The position numbers were made by a program, and so were the translations under genes. From Plazaster borealis (Eukaryota; Echinodermata; Asteroidea; Forcipulatida; Labidiasteridae), in assembly GCA_021014325.1 (NCBI GenBank), contig CM037474.1:707001-771000 (forward strand): a stretch of 64,000 bases of DNA, given 5' to 3'. The notes beneath the pieces are model-generated. The model was not told where the DNA came from. It saw only the letters and a list, made by a program, of their open reading frames with translations, and ran no database searches. Shown here piece after piece: positions 47,904 through 60,800 of this stretch (position 1 is the stretch's first letter; each line of letters starts with the position of its first letter).

Positions 47904-50900
47904 ATGGATGACATTGATGATGAACCAGCCCCTCTGGATAACCTTGAAGGCTTGGGATCTTTAGGTGGCAGCAGCTTCCAGGACTCTATTCTTGAAAGCT
48001 ACTTCGCGTACCACCCTGATCAAGAGAATGGAGAACCAGAACCAGTAGTTCCCATGGAAGGCGCAATGGATGCTTCAAATGCTGACCCTTTGAGCATGCT
48101 GGAAGGCTTAGAGAACACGGCTGTCTCTGGTCTGGGGGACAGTATTTCAAGCTCAATCGATCACATACACATTGACAGTCCAGTGTCAACAGTTCATGCA
48201 GAAATACGCGCTACTGGGACTGAAGATTCAAACAAAGGGTCAGAACATGATTCCTTCAGTAATCTGGATCTACTGGTTGAGGAAAGGGATGGAGAAAATA
48301 CGCATCAAGGTGATCCCTTAAATACTATGGATCCATATGCTGAAATACCTGAGCCTCATTTGGAGCCTCCTGCTGTTGTAGGTCGCCCTCCATCTACTTT
48401 CAGAAGCAGTGTTGCAAGTGGAGGATGTCCAGTATTTGAGCAAGGTTATTTGGATGCCGAGTCGACAGATAGCTCCAAGCCAGTGCCGAATTACATGGCT
48501 GTCCGTCGGAGACAACCAAAGTCATCTGAGGACACGTTGATAATAAAGAAGAGTGAACTGATAGCCAGTGGCAACACAAACCAGAGTAACCAGGGATTTG
48601 ATGCCCTTGGCTACATCGAAGACGGCTATACCACCATAAGTAAATATAGAACTGAGAAGGAGGATGACCAAACACCCACGGGGGCCACTCGCCCTGAAGC
48701 CGTCCCTGGGAGTGACGCTAAACCGGGCCCGGATTCCACCGATAACACAGCACGGTACAGCACCTGTACATCACCCTTTGATATAAACACCAGCAGACAA
48801 AAGGTCCTACGCGATGATAAAATACGGTTTGGCACCCTGGATCCCAGAAAGCTAGAAGATGTTACTCCTTCAAAGATTGTGAATGGGCGCTTTGTCAATC
48901 CGTGGGATACTTGGAGTGATCCAAAGTTGAGCAATTTCATACGATGGACCTGTATGAGGAAACAGGGAATCCTCCCATCCAAAGCTGTAAGTATTGGCAC
49001 ACTACTGCGGCAGTGGTTTGGTGTATACCAATATTCTAAAACCTAAGCAGTGTTCATTAGCTGTTTATCCCCGGGAATTTTGAAATGCTTATACCCACCC
49101 GCAGGATTAATTTCCAGATTTTTTTATGATTTTTTTAAAGAGTATTGTTGTCACAATGAAACCATGACTTCAAGGCACTGGACACGTTTGGTAATTACTC
49201 AAAATATATATTAGCATAAAAATTTACTTGGTAACGAGCAACGGAGAGCTGTTATTGTATAAAACATTGTGAGAAACGACTCCCTCTGAAGTAATGTAGT
49301 TTTTGAGAAAGAGGTAATTTCTCACTAAAATATTTGAATCTGAAAAAGACTTCAGGCCTGAAGCCTTTTTTCAGGCATCTGAAAGCACACAAATTTGTGC
49401 AACAAGGGTTTTTTTTCTTTCATTATTTTCTTGCAACTTCGATGACCAATTGAGGCACTGAACACGTTTGGTAATTGTCAAAGACCAGTGTTTTTACTTG
49501 GTGTATCCCAACATATGCATAAAATAACAAGCCTGTGAAAATTTGGGCTCAATTGGTCATCAAAGTTGCAAGAAAATGATGAAAGAAAAAACACCCTTGT
49601 ACAAATTTGTGTGCTTTCAGATAGGTATAAAAGGCTTCAGGCCTGAAGTCTTAGTCTTATTTTATTTGAGTACTATCAACAGCTCTCCGTTGCTCGTTAC
49701 CAAGTAAGTTTTTATGCTAATATATACTTTGAGTAATTACCAAACGTGTACAGTGCCTTTAAGGTATTAATATACAGGATTGGTAGAGCTGACAAAACAG
49801 TCGCAAACAGTGTTCAAGTGTTGTGTGATCTACATGTACTATACATGAAATAACAAACCTGTGAAAATTTGAGCTTAATCTGTTGTGTGAGTCAGGAGAA
49901 AAATAGTGAAAAACCATGCACAATTTTCAGCATGTAAACACATTGTCCTTGATTTTTGTTGTACAACTGAAATCAGCTGTTGCGCTTTTTTTAGGTTTTC
50001 AGATACGGTTTTCTTGAATATGACTTCATTTCAGAGGGAAATATTTCACAGAAAAAATTTTTATAGTGTGAACTTCATAATCAGTAAGCTTTCACACTAA
50101 AATTTAAAAAAATTAGTTTTTATCCTTACCAATCCTGTATAATTCCTTTAAAAAGGAAACTGTTTTCGATCAGTACACTAAGTAAACTTTAATGTATCGT
50201 ATTTTTTTTTTTACAAAACAATTTTATTTGAGGAAGGTTTAGGTCAGACAAGTAAAACTTTCATGTAGGTGATACTGCTTTTGTCCTCTTTTTTTTTTAA
50301 GTTGGCCAACAAACACTTACACCTCCAGACCATTCACCAACTTTTATAAATGTTGCATACAGCATAAGTGCCCAACGTTGAAAATGTACAAATATGTTGG
50401 TAAATGTTTGAATTGTTTGGTAGAGTGGAACACACCCCAGATTGCTGATCTGTATTGTCAATGTTCAGGGCTCAAATTTTGAGAGAAAATCCACAAGACC
50501 GCAGGGCTTGTAGCTCAAAATGTTTACTGGACCAGAATTCTTCTTACAAGACCAGAATGGAAATTATGAGAAAAAAACCCTTCCTGACAGTTTTTATTTG
50601 AGAGAAGATTCATCTGAATTATCTTTATGTGTCATTACTCAATTAGAATTGAAAGGTGTTTCATTCGACTCAAAGTCAACATTTCAACATAGTTTGTTTT
50701 TGTTCAATATACAGGTTCAGGTATTTTGTTTTCATTAATCTTTAATTAAAAAACAAAGGACAGCCAGACTAGTCCAGTCATAAGTTTACTGGCCTGAAAC
50801 TAAAACTAAAATTGGAGCCCTGCTATAACTTGATTAACCATGGGATTGCCCTCGGGGTTTTTATTCTCAAAGTCAAACATGTCAAAAGTCACCAGTGCGA

Positions 50901-53900
50901 TGCTTGTGTGCATAGAACAGCAGATAGGTGATGGGATTGTGCCTTTGATGATCCAAGCATGGAATTTGGCAAACAGTCAAAGTATGTCATGAGAAAGATA
51001 TCTGGCTATAGGACCATCGCAGGTTTGACCTTTAGGTAGTACTTATAACAAGCAAGGGGGAGCCTATTTGACATTTTTGAAAATTGCATGTTATTCTACC
51101 TATTTTTTTCGAAATTCAAATTTGTGATGGACCTACAGCCAAATATCTTTCTCATGACATACTCTGACTGTGTGCCAAATTCCATGCTTGTTTCATCAAA
51201 GGCACAATTCCCCAAAATATTTCCCCTATCTTCCCCACTATGCAGTACTATTGAGGTAACCAATAATCAGTAATCTATCATGACATCCTATAATGTGTCA
51301 TGGCATCACCATCCCATGTGCTATTCGCTTTGATTGTGACAGCCCTTGATCATCCTAAAGTGACTCAGCTAGCCTTGAAGTGATTCTGTAAAGCTTTCTG
51401 CCTATCTTCCATCGGTCTGAGTCATTTTGATGGTGAAGTTTCCTTGTGGACCTAGTGTCATTTCTTTCATCATGTTCATGTGCATTTATACACAAAGTAC
51501 TAAATACTTTTACTATTATTACTAAATTGTTATTTCATGACATCACAGCATGCAAAAGAAATATCATATTTTCCTTAGTGCCGATAACTCCTCGACTGTC
51601 TTTCGCTGAATTATTATTATTATATATAATAAGAAAAAACTATAACAGTGATCCATTGGCCAAATGCCAGTTAACACACCTGAGGACCAGTCAAACCTCA
51701 CTCTAAGTAGTCCGGCTGGCTAGTTCAGTGTTGATACATCCCTATTTAAAGGTATGGACAAGTGAAAAAGCTAATGGACTAGTGAAATGACAAGCTAACT
51801 GTTCCTGCTGGATAGTCCCTAAAAAAGTTCAGGGCAAACCCTGCTTTGGGGAAAAGTGTTGGCAATGAGAAGAGCCGACATAGTTTTAAATTTAATGGTT
51901 GTACATCTACCAGCAAGTTTACTAATTATAGCTTTTCTTCTGATTCACACCATGCAAAGCTTCAAACATCACTTTGGGCCTATTACTTTTGTTGTTGTTG
52001 TTTGTTTGTTTGTTTGTTGGGGTGTTTGTTTCTTTGTTTGTTGTTTTTGTTTTGTTTTGGGGTTGTTGTTGTTTTTTGGGGGGGTGTTGTTGTTGTTTTT
52101 GGGTTTTTTTTGGGGGGGGGGGGGTTTTGTGTGTGTTTTTTTTTTTTTTGGGGGGGGGGTTGGGGGTTGGGGTCTGGGTTTATTGTGAGCCTGCACAGCT
52201 AATTGGATTTGTTTTTCTGTTGTTGGTTTTTGGGCGAGTTAAAAGATAATCAGGGCAAGGAATAATGGCGTTGTACCTTTAGCCTTTAGGCCCAGGGGAG
52301 TCACTGCTTGACAGGAAAACTGCACCCAGTGAAATGATTCATGGTATGGGGCATGTACATTTCCAAAGGGATAACAGTGTCAAAGTCGGTCTGTAGACCC
52401 TTACATTATTATCGGCATTTTAAGATGCTGAACTTAAATCACAGCGCTCAGTAGTCAAAGTCAAAGACCTAATTTGCATATTAATCATGTGCTCCTGTTG
52501 CAAAAGTTTGCCTGCATTGGTTGAAAAATGGCTTTATGATCTTTGTGTTTTTTCAAACTGGTGTCAGATTACAAACTACATTTACTGAAATCAACCTGTA
52601 GGCCCTATTCAAGTACTCTAACTGTGTTACCCAAAGCAAAAGGTACACTTTATTTTTGATTAAAATGGGTTTTAAATAAGGGAATAAAAGAGTGGTGACG
52701 AAGACCGGTGGGGTCGTAGCTTTATCGCACGGCCACAACCCTGCAAGGTCTTAAATGGCCATTTAAAACTAAGTCACTACTCTTTTATTCTTATTCATAA
52801 ATACCCTTTGTTTAAAAGCACAATAATATACATAAGGAAAATCTGTAAATGAGTATTGGTATGAGGTGATTACGTTACGCGTAATGAACGCCCATGTAGG
52901 CTTATGTGAACACAGGCATATGGCTATGAGCACAGAACGTGCTTTAGCCAACCACTGTTTAACAACTCCTACTATATCTTGATCAGTGATTTAAGACCAG
53001 TCAAACACTACCACTTGATTAAGTTTTGACCAATCAGAATGCATAAACTCTCCAAAATGTTTTATTAAAAATGGCATATTTGTGCCAACCCAGTTATGAA
53101 TTGTTTGATACTCGAGGCCACTCAGGATACAAAATGGTGGTCAGTGTTTGTAAACAAAAGTAAGATCTATTGTGTCTTAATTATAAAAACAAAGAATGGC
53201 AGTAAACATCATTCAGTAACATCAATATAAAACCACACAGTGTCCAAAATTGAATTAGCCTTGCTCACCATAGAAACAGCCTAGCAACAGCTCTCACATT
53301 AGAATGGGCACAGAAGAGTATCATGTAGCCTGTGCATAGTGCCATACATTTGGGTTGCTGTGTCATTTATATTTAATGTTGCGCTTTACCTTGCTTAGCA
53401 GTGTAAGACACACATGTAGTGCATGGACCCATGACGTCACAGTTGCCTTGGCATGGTACTTCTAGATTCTTAAAAGCCTAGCTCTCTTGGGATTCCATTT
53501 CTACGGTGCTCCTGACTGCCAAGTAGCTATCTGTCTCCTTTCCGTTGTGGCTATGTAAAGCAACCAAGAAAAAATGAGTTGACTTATGAGTAACCTTGCA
53601 AATGTTCCTCTTTCTTCTCCACTCCCGACAGGTTCTTGATGAAGTGCTGCCAGTGTTGACCCCTGACCCCCACAAGATCCATGCTCCTCCATCATCAGGA
53701 ATCAACGTGACATGGATTGGGCATGCCAGCGTTCTGGTTCAGATGGATGGAATCACCATCCTCACAGATCCCATCTTCAGCGAATACTGTGGACCTGCAT
53801 CCTTAGTTGGTTACTACCGCTACCGACCGGTACCCTGTACTGTCAACCAGTTGCCCAAAATCCACGCCGTGGTCATTAGCCATTCTCATTACGACCATCT

Positions 53901-56900
53901 GGACTTGCCCACAGTGGTGGAACTGAATAACCGGTTTGGGAGCCACTTGCGATGGTTTGTACCCCTGGGTCTCGGGGAATGGTTCACTCAGACTGGTGTA
54001 GAGAATGTGATCGAGCTGGACTGGTGGCAAGAGAATTGCATCCCAGACCACAGTGATGTGACGTTTGCATTCACTCCCAGCCAGCATTGGTCGCAGAGGA
54101 CGGCGTTCGACAAACAGAAGAGCCTGTGGGGAAGCTGGTCAATCATCGGACCCAACCATAGTTTCTTCTTTGCCGGAGACACGGGATACTGCAAGGCATT
54201 TAAGGAAATCGGACAGCGCTACGGCCCGTTTGATGTAGCTGCTATACCAATTGGGGCTTACATACCAAGGTACTTTTGTTTAATAACCATTGTTTGCAAT
54301 GGAAGTCTGGTGGCAGCAGACTTACCAGGAAAATGGATGCATTCCCAGAATGAACAATGGAAATGTGTTATTAGTGCCTCCTTATAAAGCACTCAAATCT
54401 GTCCCTCAGTGATGCTCATGGCTCCAACATTATTACCCCTGGTCACTGGGCCATTTTTTCCATTCCTGAAACCATCTCGGCTCCCTGGGGAGTATACAGC
54501 CTGTGCTGCCAAATATGCAGCGCACCAAGCTTAATCAATCACAAGAACCATCTCTGCCCTCACAGGTACCCATTTACCCCTTGGTAAAAAGAAGCAATTA
54601 TTGTTAAGTGCCCTGCTCAAGGACACAAGTGTCATGACCGGGATTCGAACCCACATCCTGATGCTTTAGCCACCAGAATTTTAGTCTGATGCACTAAACC
54701 ACTCTGCTGCGACATGCCACGACATCAGTGTTGTAATCGAGACCACAAAGTCCCAGACCGTTACCGAGATCAATCTCTCCCCATCAAGACCAAGACCAAG
54801 ACCGATAACTCAGACACACCTGTACTGTAAACAATTTTCAAAGCCAACTTTCATTATTTTTAATGAATTATTTCATTGCATGCATGTTGTTTTCAATATT
54901 TGTATATTTATTTGCCAAAATTCATTGCCTTAAAAATATTTAATGGAAAACTGTTTTAATTTTGTTTCATCTGTCTTAAGTTTGCAGACATCTTTAAAAT
55001 GTTGACCTATTGGTTATTCAACACTTTATGGATATGTGAATATTTGTTCCATATGATCAGAAATCTTGGTGGATTCTGTTTCAAAGTATTAAGGTTCAAT
55101 ATGAAACTCTATTTTGTGATTTCCAAAATTTGTTCTCGCCTGAAGTGAATATTATTTGTATTTGATTGTGCTCCATATTTACTTTCGCTTGACTATTATG
55201 TACTTTTTTTCATGTTGAAATTAATTGGTTATGTCATTGTCGACAGCAGTTCTTCTTGGTGCTCCTACCACAGAAGGCCAGTCCTTTTCAGGATGAGCCC
55301 CCCATTCATACTGTGTTTTTGTATTGTGTTTCATCTTTTCTACCACTTTGCTTATCAAATTGTTTGACAAAATGCACAGAACTGCCTTATACATGTACAT
55401 TGCTTGTATTGAAAGTAATTGTCAGTAATGCTCATCATGTATACATTAAGTATGAAATTACATTGTGTAATAACAAGTGCATCAACCACCATGCACCCTC
55501 CGTTCTAGCTCAACATTGCTGCTCATTTCACAGGCAACTCGTACTAAGACTTACGGACATCGGTCCTTTATGCATTCATCACCTTCTCTTTGGAACTCTC
55601 TTCCACATCACATCAAAACTACTAGAACTGAAACTGTATTTACTTCTAAAAAGTTACCTGTTTGTTTAATTGCTTGTTTTGTTTGTTTAACTGCCTTTAT
55701 TGTTGTAAAGTGCATTGAGACTTTTGTGTGATGTGTTATATAAGAACTGTGTTATTATTATTATTATTATTCTTATTATGATTATTGTTGTTTTTGTTCA
55801 GATGGTTCCTAAGTCCGCAGCATGTGGATCCAACTGAAGCCGTTCAGATTCATCTGGATATTCAGGCCAAGCAGTCACTGGGCGTACACTGGGGGACGTT
55901 TGAATTAGGCAAAGAGGTATGTACCTGTACAGTCAAGGCCATGCCTAAACAGGGTCCAACTTCATGGCTCCGCTTACCAGGGAATTCCACGCTTACAGTG
56001 TTCTATAAATCACATAGATTTATGGGCAGTAAGCACTGAATTCGGTGGTAAGCAGGGCCATGAAATCAGGCCCTGGTCTGGGTCCCATTTCATGGCTCTT
56101 CTTCTAAGCCTGGGACTTGATGCAAGTGATGATTTGCAAGTCTGGCGTGTATTTGAACTTCTGGGACCAAGTTGGTCCCAACCATATTGAGTTTTACCTG
56201 TGTACAATTCTGTTTCTACAAATACTTTATTTAAACATAGTTTATGGCAATACAAATTATATTGAATTGTTGGGAAAGTAAAATTTAGTGATGAAATGTA
56301 TGAAAGTAAAACAAATTTAACAAATCAACAAAGAAAAACCGAGAATAAGACTTGACTCCGGTTACTTGTAAACAATTTTGCTCAACAGACGTTCATATTA
56401 TCATTGAATCTATGTGGTTGGACAAATTTCTCAAATGGGCGTGATTCTCAAATGGGGTTTCTAAAATCATATATTGGTTTCAAACATCCTTACACCCCAT
56501 GGTTTATAGCGTTAAATCATCCGACAACAAGTATCCTTATCCCAAGTTTTAATTTTGTTTTAATGTTCATTTTAACAAATAATATGTAAACAAATGAAAT
56601 TCTATTGATTGAAAATTTGTATGAGTATTTTTGTTTTCAAGAATTTTGTATCACTAGAATTTAAAAAGAGCATTTTATTTCATTAAAAATACTGTCTTCA
56701 TTTGACTTGTTTTTTCGTTTTCGATACACGCAAGACTTGTACAGTCTGTTAGCTAGCCCAGGCCTAATATTGAATTTAATTGATCACATATCGATGTATG
56801 GTCAAACCAAATTATTATAGTAGCTAGCTGGAGAAAATCTTTAAATTCTTGAAGTGGATGAACAGGTATTTGTCCAGTGGACCATCAATAAGCTGCATAT

Positions 56901-57567
56901 AATAATAATGTAGAATCTTATACAGGGCACGGATCTACCAATAAGGTACTCAAGGCAGTTGAACAAACAGAAACATTTTAAGTTATTTTGTATTTATTTA
57001 TTAATTAATTATGAGACCAATTTATGTAGCACCTTGTAATGGTTAACAAGGTGCTGTGGCCCATTCAGAAGCCACTGCCAGAAACCCCTTTTCTTAGCCA
57101 TAAGTGTAGTGGATTGCACCACACGGGACCTACGGCTTTACATCCCATCCCAAGGACGCAGCAATAATGGTTAAGTATCTTGCTTAAGGACACAAGTGTC
57201 ACAACCGGGACTCGAACCCACACTCTGCTGATCAGAAATGCCAGAGCTTGAGATCGGTGCTCTTAACAACTCGGCCACGGCACGCAACAACACGCCATAT
57301 CAAATGATAAATTTAATTGTTAGTGATTTAGTGAGGAAATGACACTTCGCCAGTTGATATTTTTGCCTTCCTTACATCTGTCACTGGTCAACTATTTATA
57401 GTTTCTATTCTGGTTGTCATTACTATTGTAATTAGCCCTACCTGGCCCCAAGGGAAGATCTCAAGATTGCCTTAGACAAAGAAGGACTCACTGATGAGGA
57501 TTTCTTCACCTTAAAGCACGGAGAGACAAGACTTCTATCAGCAGAGGAGTTCCCATGCACAGCCTGA
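47904..57567 (+). CDS. NAPEPLD: NAPEPLD: N-acyl-phosphatidylethanolamine-hydrolysing phospholipase D
   Basis: Membrane-associated zinc hydrolase that releases N-acylethanolamines (anandamide and relatives) and phosphatidic acid from NAPE. Coding exons 47904-48986, 53632-54269, 55802-55916, 57436-57567; phases agree, giving 655 residues ending TGA. The start is fixed by an in-frame TAA 18 bp upstream; a TTATTTCCTCAG acceptor just before it (ends 47874) implies an untranslated upstream exon. Residues 1-310 are acidic and Ser/Pro-rich with no domain I recognise. From about 335 the family begins ([10 protein letters not shown]). The metallo-beta-lactamase core follows: [16 protein letters not shown] (H445, H447, D449, H450), SQHW (H513), AGDTGYC (D544), VHWGTF (H603), matching all seven zinc ligands of the human enzyme, then [13 protein letters not shown] near the end. 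Human NAPEPLD is 393 residues, so the extra length is all N-terminal. Introns carry SINEs, a LINE tail and MITEs. Confidence 0.95.
49171..49761. mobile_element. Head-to-head pair of GGCACTG-ended MITEs in NAPEPLD intron 1
   Basis: 49171-49452 is a minus-orientation copy (starts AAGGCACTGGACACGTTTGG) cut off at CGATGACCAATTGA. There it abuts a plus-orientation copy, 49453-49761 (GGCACTGAACACGTTTGG ... CCAAACGTGTACAGTGCC). The pair therefore forms a large palindrome. Confidence 0.8.
49769..50151. mobile_element. MITE with TACAGGATTGGTA ends, copy 2
   Basis: TATACAGGATTGGTAGAGCT at the left and TACCAATCCTGTATAA at the right; the interior is the inverse of 38636-39012. It directly follows the GGCACTG pair. 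Confidence 0.8.
51975..52190. repeat. G/T-only low-complexity tract
   Basis: About 200 bp with almost no A or C on the plus strand: TTGTTTG repeats, then G-runs of up to about 10. Long ORFs on both strands here are artefacts of the composition. Several G-runs could form quadruplexes in the NAPEPLD pre-mRNA. Confidence 0.9.
52681..52790. mobile_element. Short hairpin element, about 110 bp
   Basis: GAATAAAAGAGTGGTGAC at the left end and GTCACTACTCTTTTATTC at the right end are inverted copies with one mismatch. It is in NAPEPLD intron 1. Confidence 0.7.
54470..54725 (-). mobile_element. tRNA-Leu-derived SINE
   Basis: Minus orientation: B box seen as GGGATTCGAACCC (about 54639), ACACAAGTGTCATGACC before it, and a partial A-box side (CACTAAACCACTCTGCTGC) after it. 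It lies in NAPEPLD intron 2. Confidence 0.75.
55480..55770 (+). mobile_element. LINE 3' end abutting NAPEPLD exon 3
   Basis: The plus frame reads ...[20 protein letters not shown], the C-terminal AxxLWNxLP motif of CR1/L2-like reverse transcriptases. A 3' UTR (TTGTAAAGTGCATTGAGACT) and a (TTA)n tail at about 55752-55770 follow. The tail lies about 30 bp from the exon 3 acceptor (AG at 55800-55801) and so contributes to its upstream tract. Confidence 0.75.
56130..56752. mobile_element. Decayed copy of the 713-bp inverted-repeat transposon
   Basis: Left end TTGCAAGTCTGGCGTGTATT, then TTGAACTTCTGGGACC and GTTGGTCCCAACCATAT; right end ACACGCAAGACTTGTACAGT. Order and spacing follow 35911-36623. 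It lies in NAPEPLD intron 3. Confidence 0.75.
57000..57290 (-). mobile_element. tRNA-Leu-derived SINE, full length
   Basis: On the minus strand the head at 57290-57205 reads CGTGGCCGAGTTGTTAAGAG (A box), CTCAAGCTC (anticodon region) and GGGTTCGAGTCCCGG (B box). The tail continues to about 57000 next to a TTAATTAATTA run. Best-preserved copy of the family here; it lies in the last NAPEPLD intron, about 145 bp before exon 4. Confidence 0.8.
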
Positions 57568-58259
57568 GTGCAGTTTCAGAGACTTGTACATCGGCCTAGC
57601 TACTAGAGAGAGAGCTCGTCTGCAATGGTTTGTAAAAGTGGTCGGTGAGAAATCACGGTTAACCCATACCTGCCTAGTTATGGGAATATCTCTTCGACCG
57701 CATCAACGCTGTAAACATCTTACAGGAAAATCTTGGCCAATTTCCTCAAGCCCGTAAGCATATAAACTTGCTTAGCACAGAAGAATCTTACTTAGCAGAA
57801 ACAGGTTACAATATTGCAACTGGTGCCCCACTCAAATTTTGCTTAGCAAAAAGATTTTCTAAGCAGCATTTGCTTCTTAACAGCTTTATGAAATTGGGTC
57901 CTGTATTCTGAACAATAAGTTAGTGTCTTTCTTCATACTCTCATTAGTAGTGCAGGGAAAGATGACAAAATAGTTATCATATAAAGAGAATTATGTCACT
58001 CTTTTCAACAGTACACAGTTTGTTTGGGGGTATGTTGATTTGCAAGGCAGTAAATAATGAATACATTAATTGTAGTGCATTAATAAGCACTACATGGGCT
58101 CTGACAGGAACGGTGTTCATGTACTGTGATCAGTCAGGCAAATATGGGTCAATCTTGCTCTGTGAATGTTGTAATGTGAAGTTCATTTACAGGCCTGCCC
58201 ACCTTCTTAAAATTGAAAGTGGCAGACATTTCCCCTACATATCGTCACCATTTTCACCA

Positions 58260-59110
58260 AGTTATGAATCTGCGCTACAGCCAAATTCTGTGTTTGGAGA
58301 AAATTGCGTTTGAAGTTGAACTAATTTGAAAGTGCCTTTTTGGAGACTGCTGCTATTTTAGAACTGTCAATATGCGTTCAATCTTGCAACTGTTTTGATC
58401 AGTTATAACAATAATAGTGGCTTCTTACATGTACATAGAAGTGTTGTGCTTGTTAGGTAGCAGTCTGGACTCCTGTACCACCATATAACATTTACATTAT
58501 TTCATGAAGGTTAACAGAGCACCATTCTATATGTGTTATGCCTTGATTTTCAGTGGCAGGAGGGCTGGAATGACTGGTTGTGCATAAAGCTGACCTTTGA
58601 CATAGAATTTTTGGTCTGCTATTTCTTGTTACTGAGAAGAATTTTTAAATACATTTTGTATTAAATATTCTTTAAATAGGTTCCCACAATGTGTACAAGG
58701 ACATTAAAAGGTTTCAAATGAAAAACCAGTGGGGAAAGTGTGTATTTAATTCCTAAACACATTCGTCACTTTGTAAAAACAAAACAACAAGACGTGCACA
58801 CAGAGCGCTGTGTAGAGATTCGTCACTTATATAGGTCAAGAGATTTGTTGCTTTGTGGAAACACAAAAGTCATACTACGCGTGTTTGTCAGCATGCCAGA
58901 GCGCTTTGTATTTCAGTGGGTAAAGTGGCGAGTCTTGATTTGTCACTTTGTTAAACCGCAAAGTTGCAAAATCTAGTGATTTGTCGGTCATGCTAATTAG
59001 TGTAATTACAAAACCATTTCGTGTTAGGACCTGAAACTTGTTGAAAACGTATACAGCAATGAGTATGTCAAAAATTTAAACCGATTTGACACATTCATCA
59101 CTTGGTGAAA
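58260..59110 (+). repeat. Dispersed repeat shared with 42720-43370
   Basis: Second copy of the block described at 42720. Several TTCGTCACTTTGT or TTTGTCACTTTGT motifs are spaced through it. Confidence 0.65.
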
Positions 59111-59519
59111 ACGATGACGATATTATAAACCAGTTGTACGTTTGTTTAACTGGCCAACAAAATGTGGGAGTTTGTAACTACTGCACATCTATCTTGAAGC
59201 ACATTTTCAATACTGAGGCCATCTTGTTCCCTGTGTGTTCAACAAGAGGAACTCAAATTCTCATGATGTGAAAAAATAAAAGCAGACAATTTTCCTTCCT
59301 TTCTTTTTTTGTTTGCATTGAATTGAATGGAAGAAGAATAGTGCAAGGTGTATACGGTGATGAACTTGATCAGACGGTGTTTGTGCTTTAGACATTGGTT
59401 AGGCAAGTTCAATTCTGTGGAAAATCAGGAAGTTGTTCCAGCCAAACTGTAATTTCTGGCTTGGTTAGCCTTGCTATCAAGGTGGTATGTTTTACAAAGT
59501 GTAGAACTATCATCAGTTG

Positions 59520-59660
59520 AGACTAAGGCCGTAGCTAAATAGCGGCTGCGGCTATGGCTATGATTGTTGCTAAGGGTGTTGCTAAGGATGCCTATACTTT
59601 AACGCATGATGATGCGGCAATCTAGCCGTAGTCGTAGCCATAGCCACCAATTTGGATATG
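59520..59660. repeat. Dispersed hairpin repeat (GGCTACGG family), copy 2
   Basis: GCGGCTGCGGCTATGGCTAT at the left is answered by AGCCGTAGTCGTAGCCATAG at the right, a hairpin around GTTGCTAAGGATGCC and AACGCATGATGATG. Confidence 0.75.
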
Positions 59661-60760
59661 GCCTTTTACATGACCTCACAAGCTGAAATACGCCCTCACT
59701 GAAGACCTTGCATTGGCTGAGATGTGTGCATGGCTTGTGTTCCAGTCACATTTTCTTGGTTCTCCTCGGTCAGGCTGGCCTCTGCAAGGGGTCGATTAAA
59801 ATAGTGCCAATAAATATCTCAACAGTAAGTTCCATTTTTAGGAAAAAAATAAAAAAATAAAATAAAATAAACGCTGCATATTTTGAGTGCATTAGTTTTC
59901 AGATGAAGTGCCTGTCGCTCTCGGGCGATATGATTTATGTGTTATTGATTGCCTGACAAGGAAACAGGACACACCAAGTTGGGGGGAAAAACCTGATTTG
60001 TTTGATTTACTTTCAGTTGGTACAGTGAGTGGTGTTGGTACACCACAAGGCGCAGACTAGTTCCTTGTACACTATTTCCTTGTTTATGCACCGGCATGAC
60101 ATGGAGGACTAGTAGTCAAAGATAGATGTAAATTTTGTTTGCTTGGTCCCACTGGTCTCAAGACCCACTGGGATGGGCTGATGAGCTTGTACAAATTCTT
60201 GCTCAGGGTGTAATGATGCATGATGGGACTGATTGTACTGCTGATCGGCGCACTGCGCACAATCACAACACGCACACACATGATATGGTTATATAAATAA
60301 TTAGTTAGCCTTCTTGTTTTCAAACCAAAGTTCCAAGAAAAATAAAAATAAATTACGAATGTTGCGATCGAGCCCGATACAAGGCAAAGTATGACAATAA
60401 TTATTTTCAATGGATGTACACCATAAAGCTATTATTATTATTGATAGAGGTCAAATCTTCTGTAAACAGGAAGAGATGACCGGGGTTTGTTAAGTTAGGG
60501 GGAATGGCCCATTGATCATGCATGATTTTACATGGATGATGGACATGAGATAATGTTGGGATCCCGACAATAATTCGTTTTGAGTTTTTATTTAACTACA
60601 ACTTATCATTGGCAGATTTTTTTGTGTGTGCAATACCTTAAATGAAAGCTTGTAACTTTTTTGAATCTATAAATATTTTATGTCTAAATTTTCAAGTCAA
60701 ATTGGCCATGTTTTATTGGTTACACACCTGTGTTTCGACACCTGTAATGTATTTTATTAA

Positions 60761-60800
60761 CCTGACCCTAACCCTGACCCTGACCCTGACCCTGACCCTA
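60761..60800 (+). repeat. CCCTGA hexanucleotide tract, short allele
   Basis: About 6.5 units of CCTGAC with one CCCTAA variant. The matching tract in copy 2 is longer (63043-63094). Confidence 0.9.

Larger units (their letters stand above)
57568..60289. other. NAPEPLD 3' flank and intergenic repeats, no further gene seen
   Basis: Presumably begins with the NAPEPLD 3' UTR. An AATAAA at 59275-59280 is a possible, distant polyadenylation signal. Other content is the repeats listed separately. Confidence 0.45.

Noticed and set aside
51846..52249. Long overlapping ORFs on both strands
   Set aside because: Produced by a G/T-only tract; the translations are Phe/Gly/Val or Pro/Lys/Asn homopolymer-like.
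60761..60800. Telomeric repeat
   Set aside because: The unit is CCCTGA with a single CCCTAA; it is an interstitial microsatellite.
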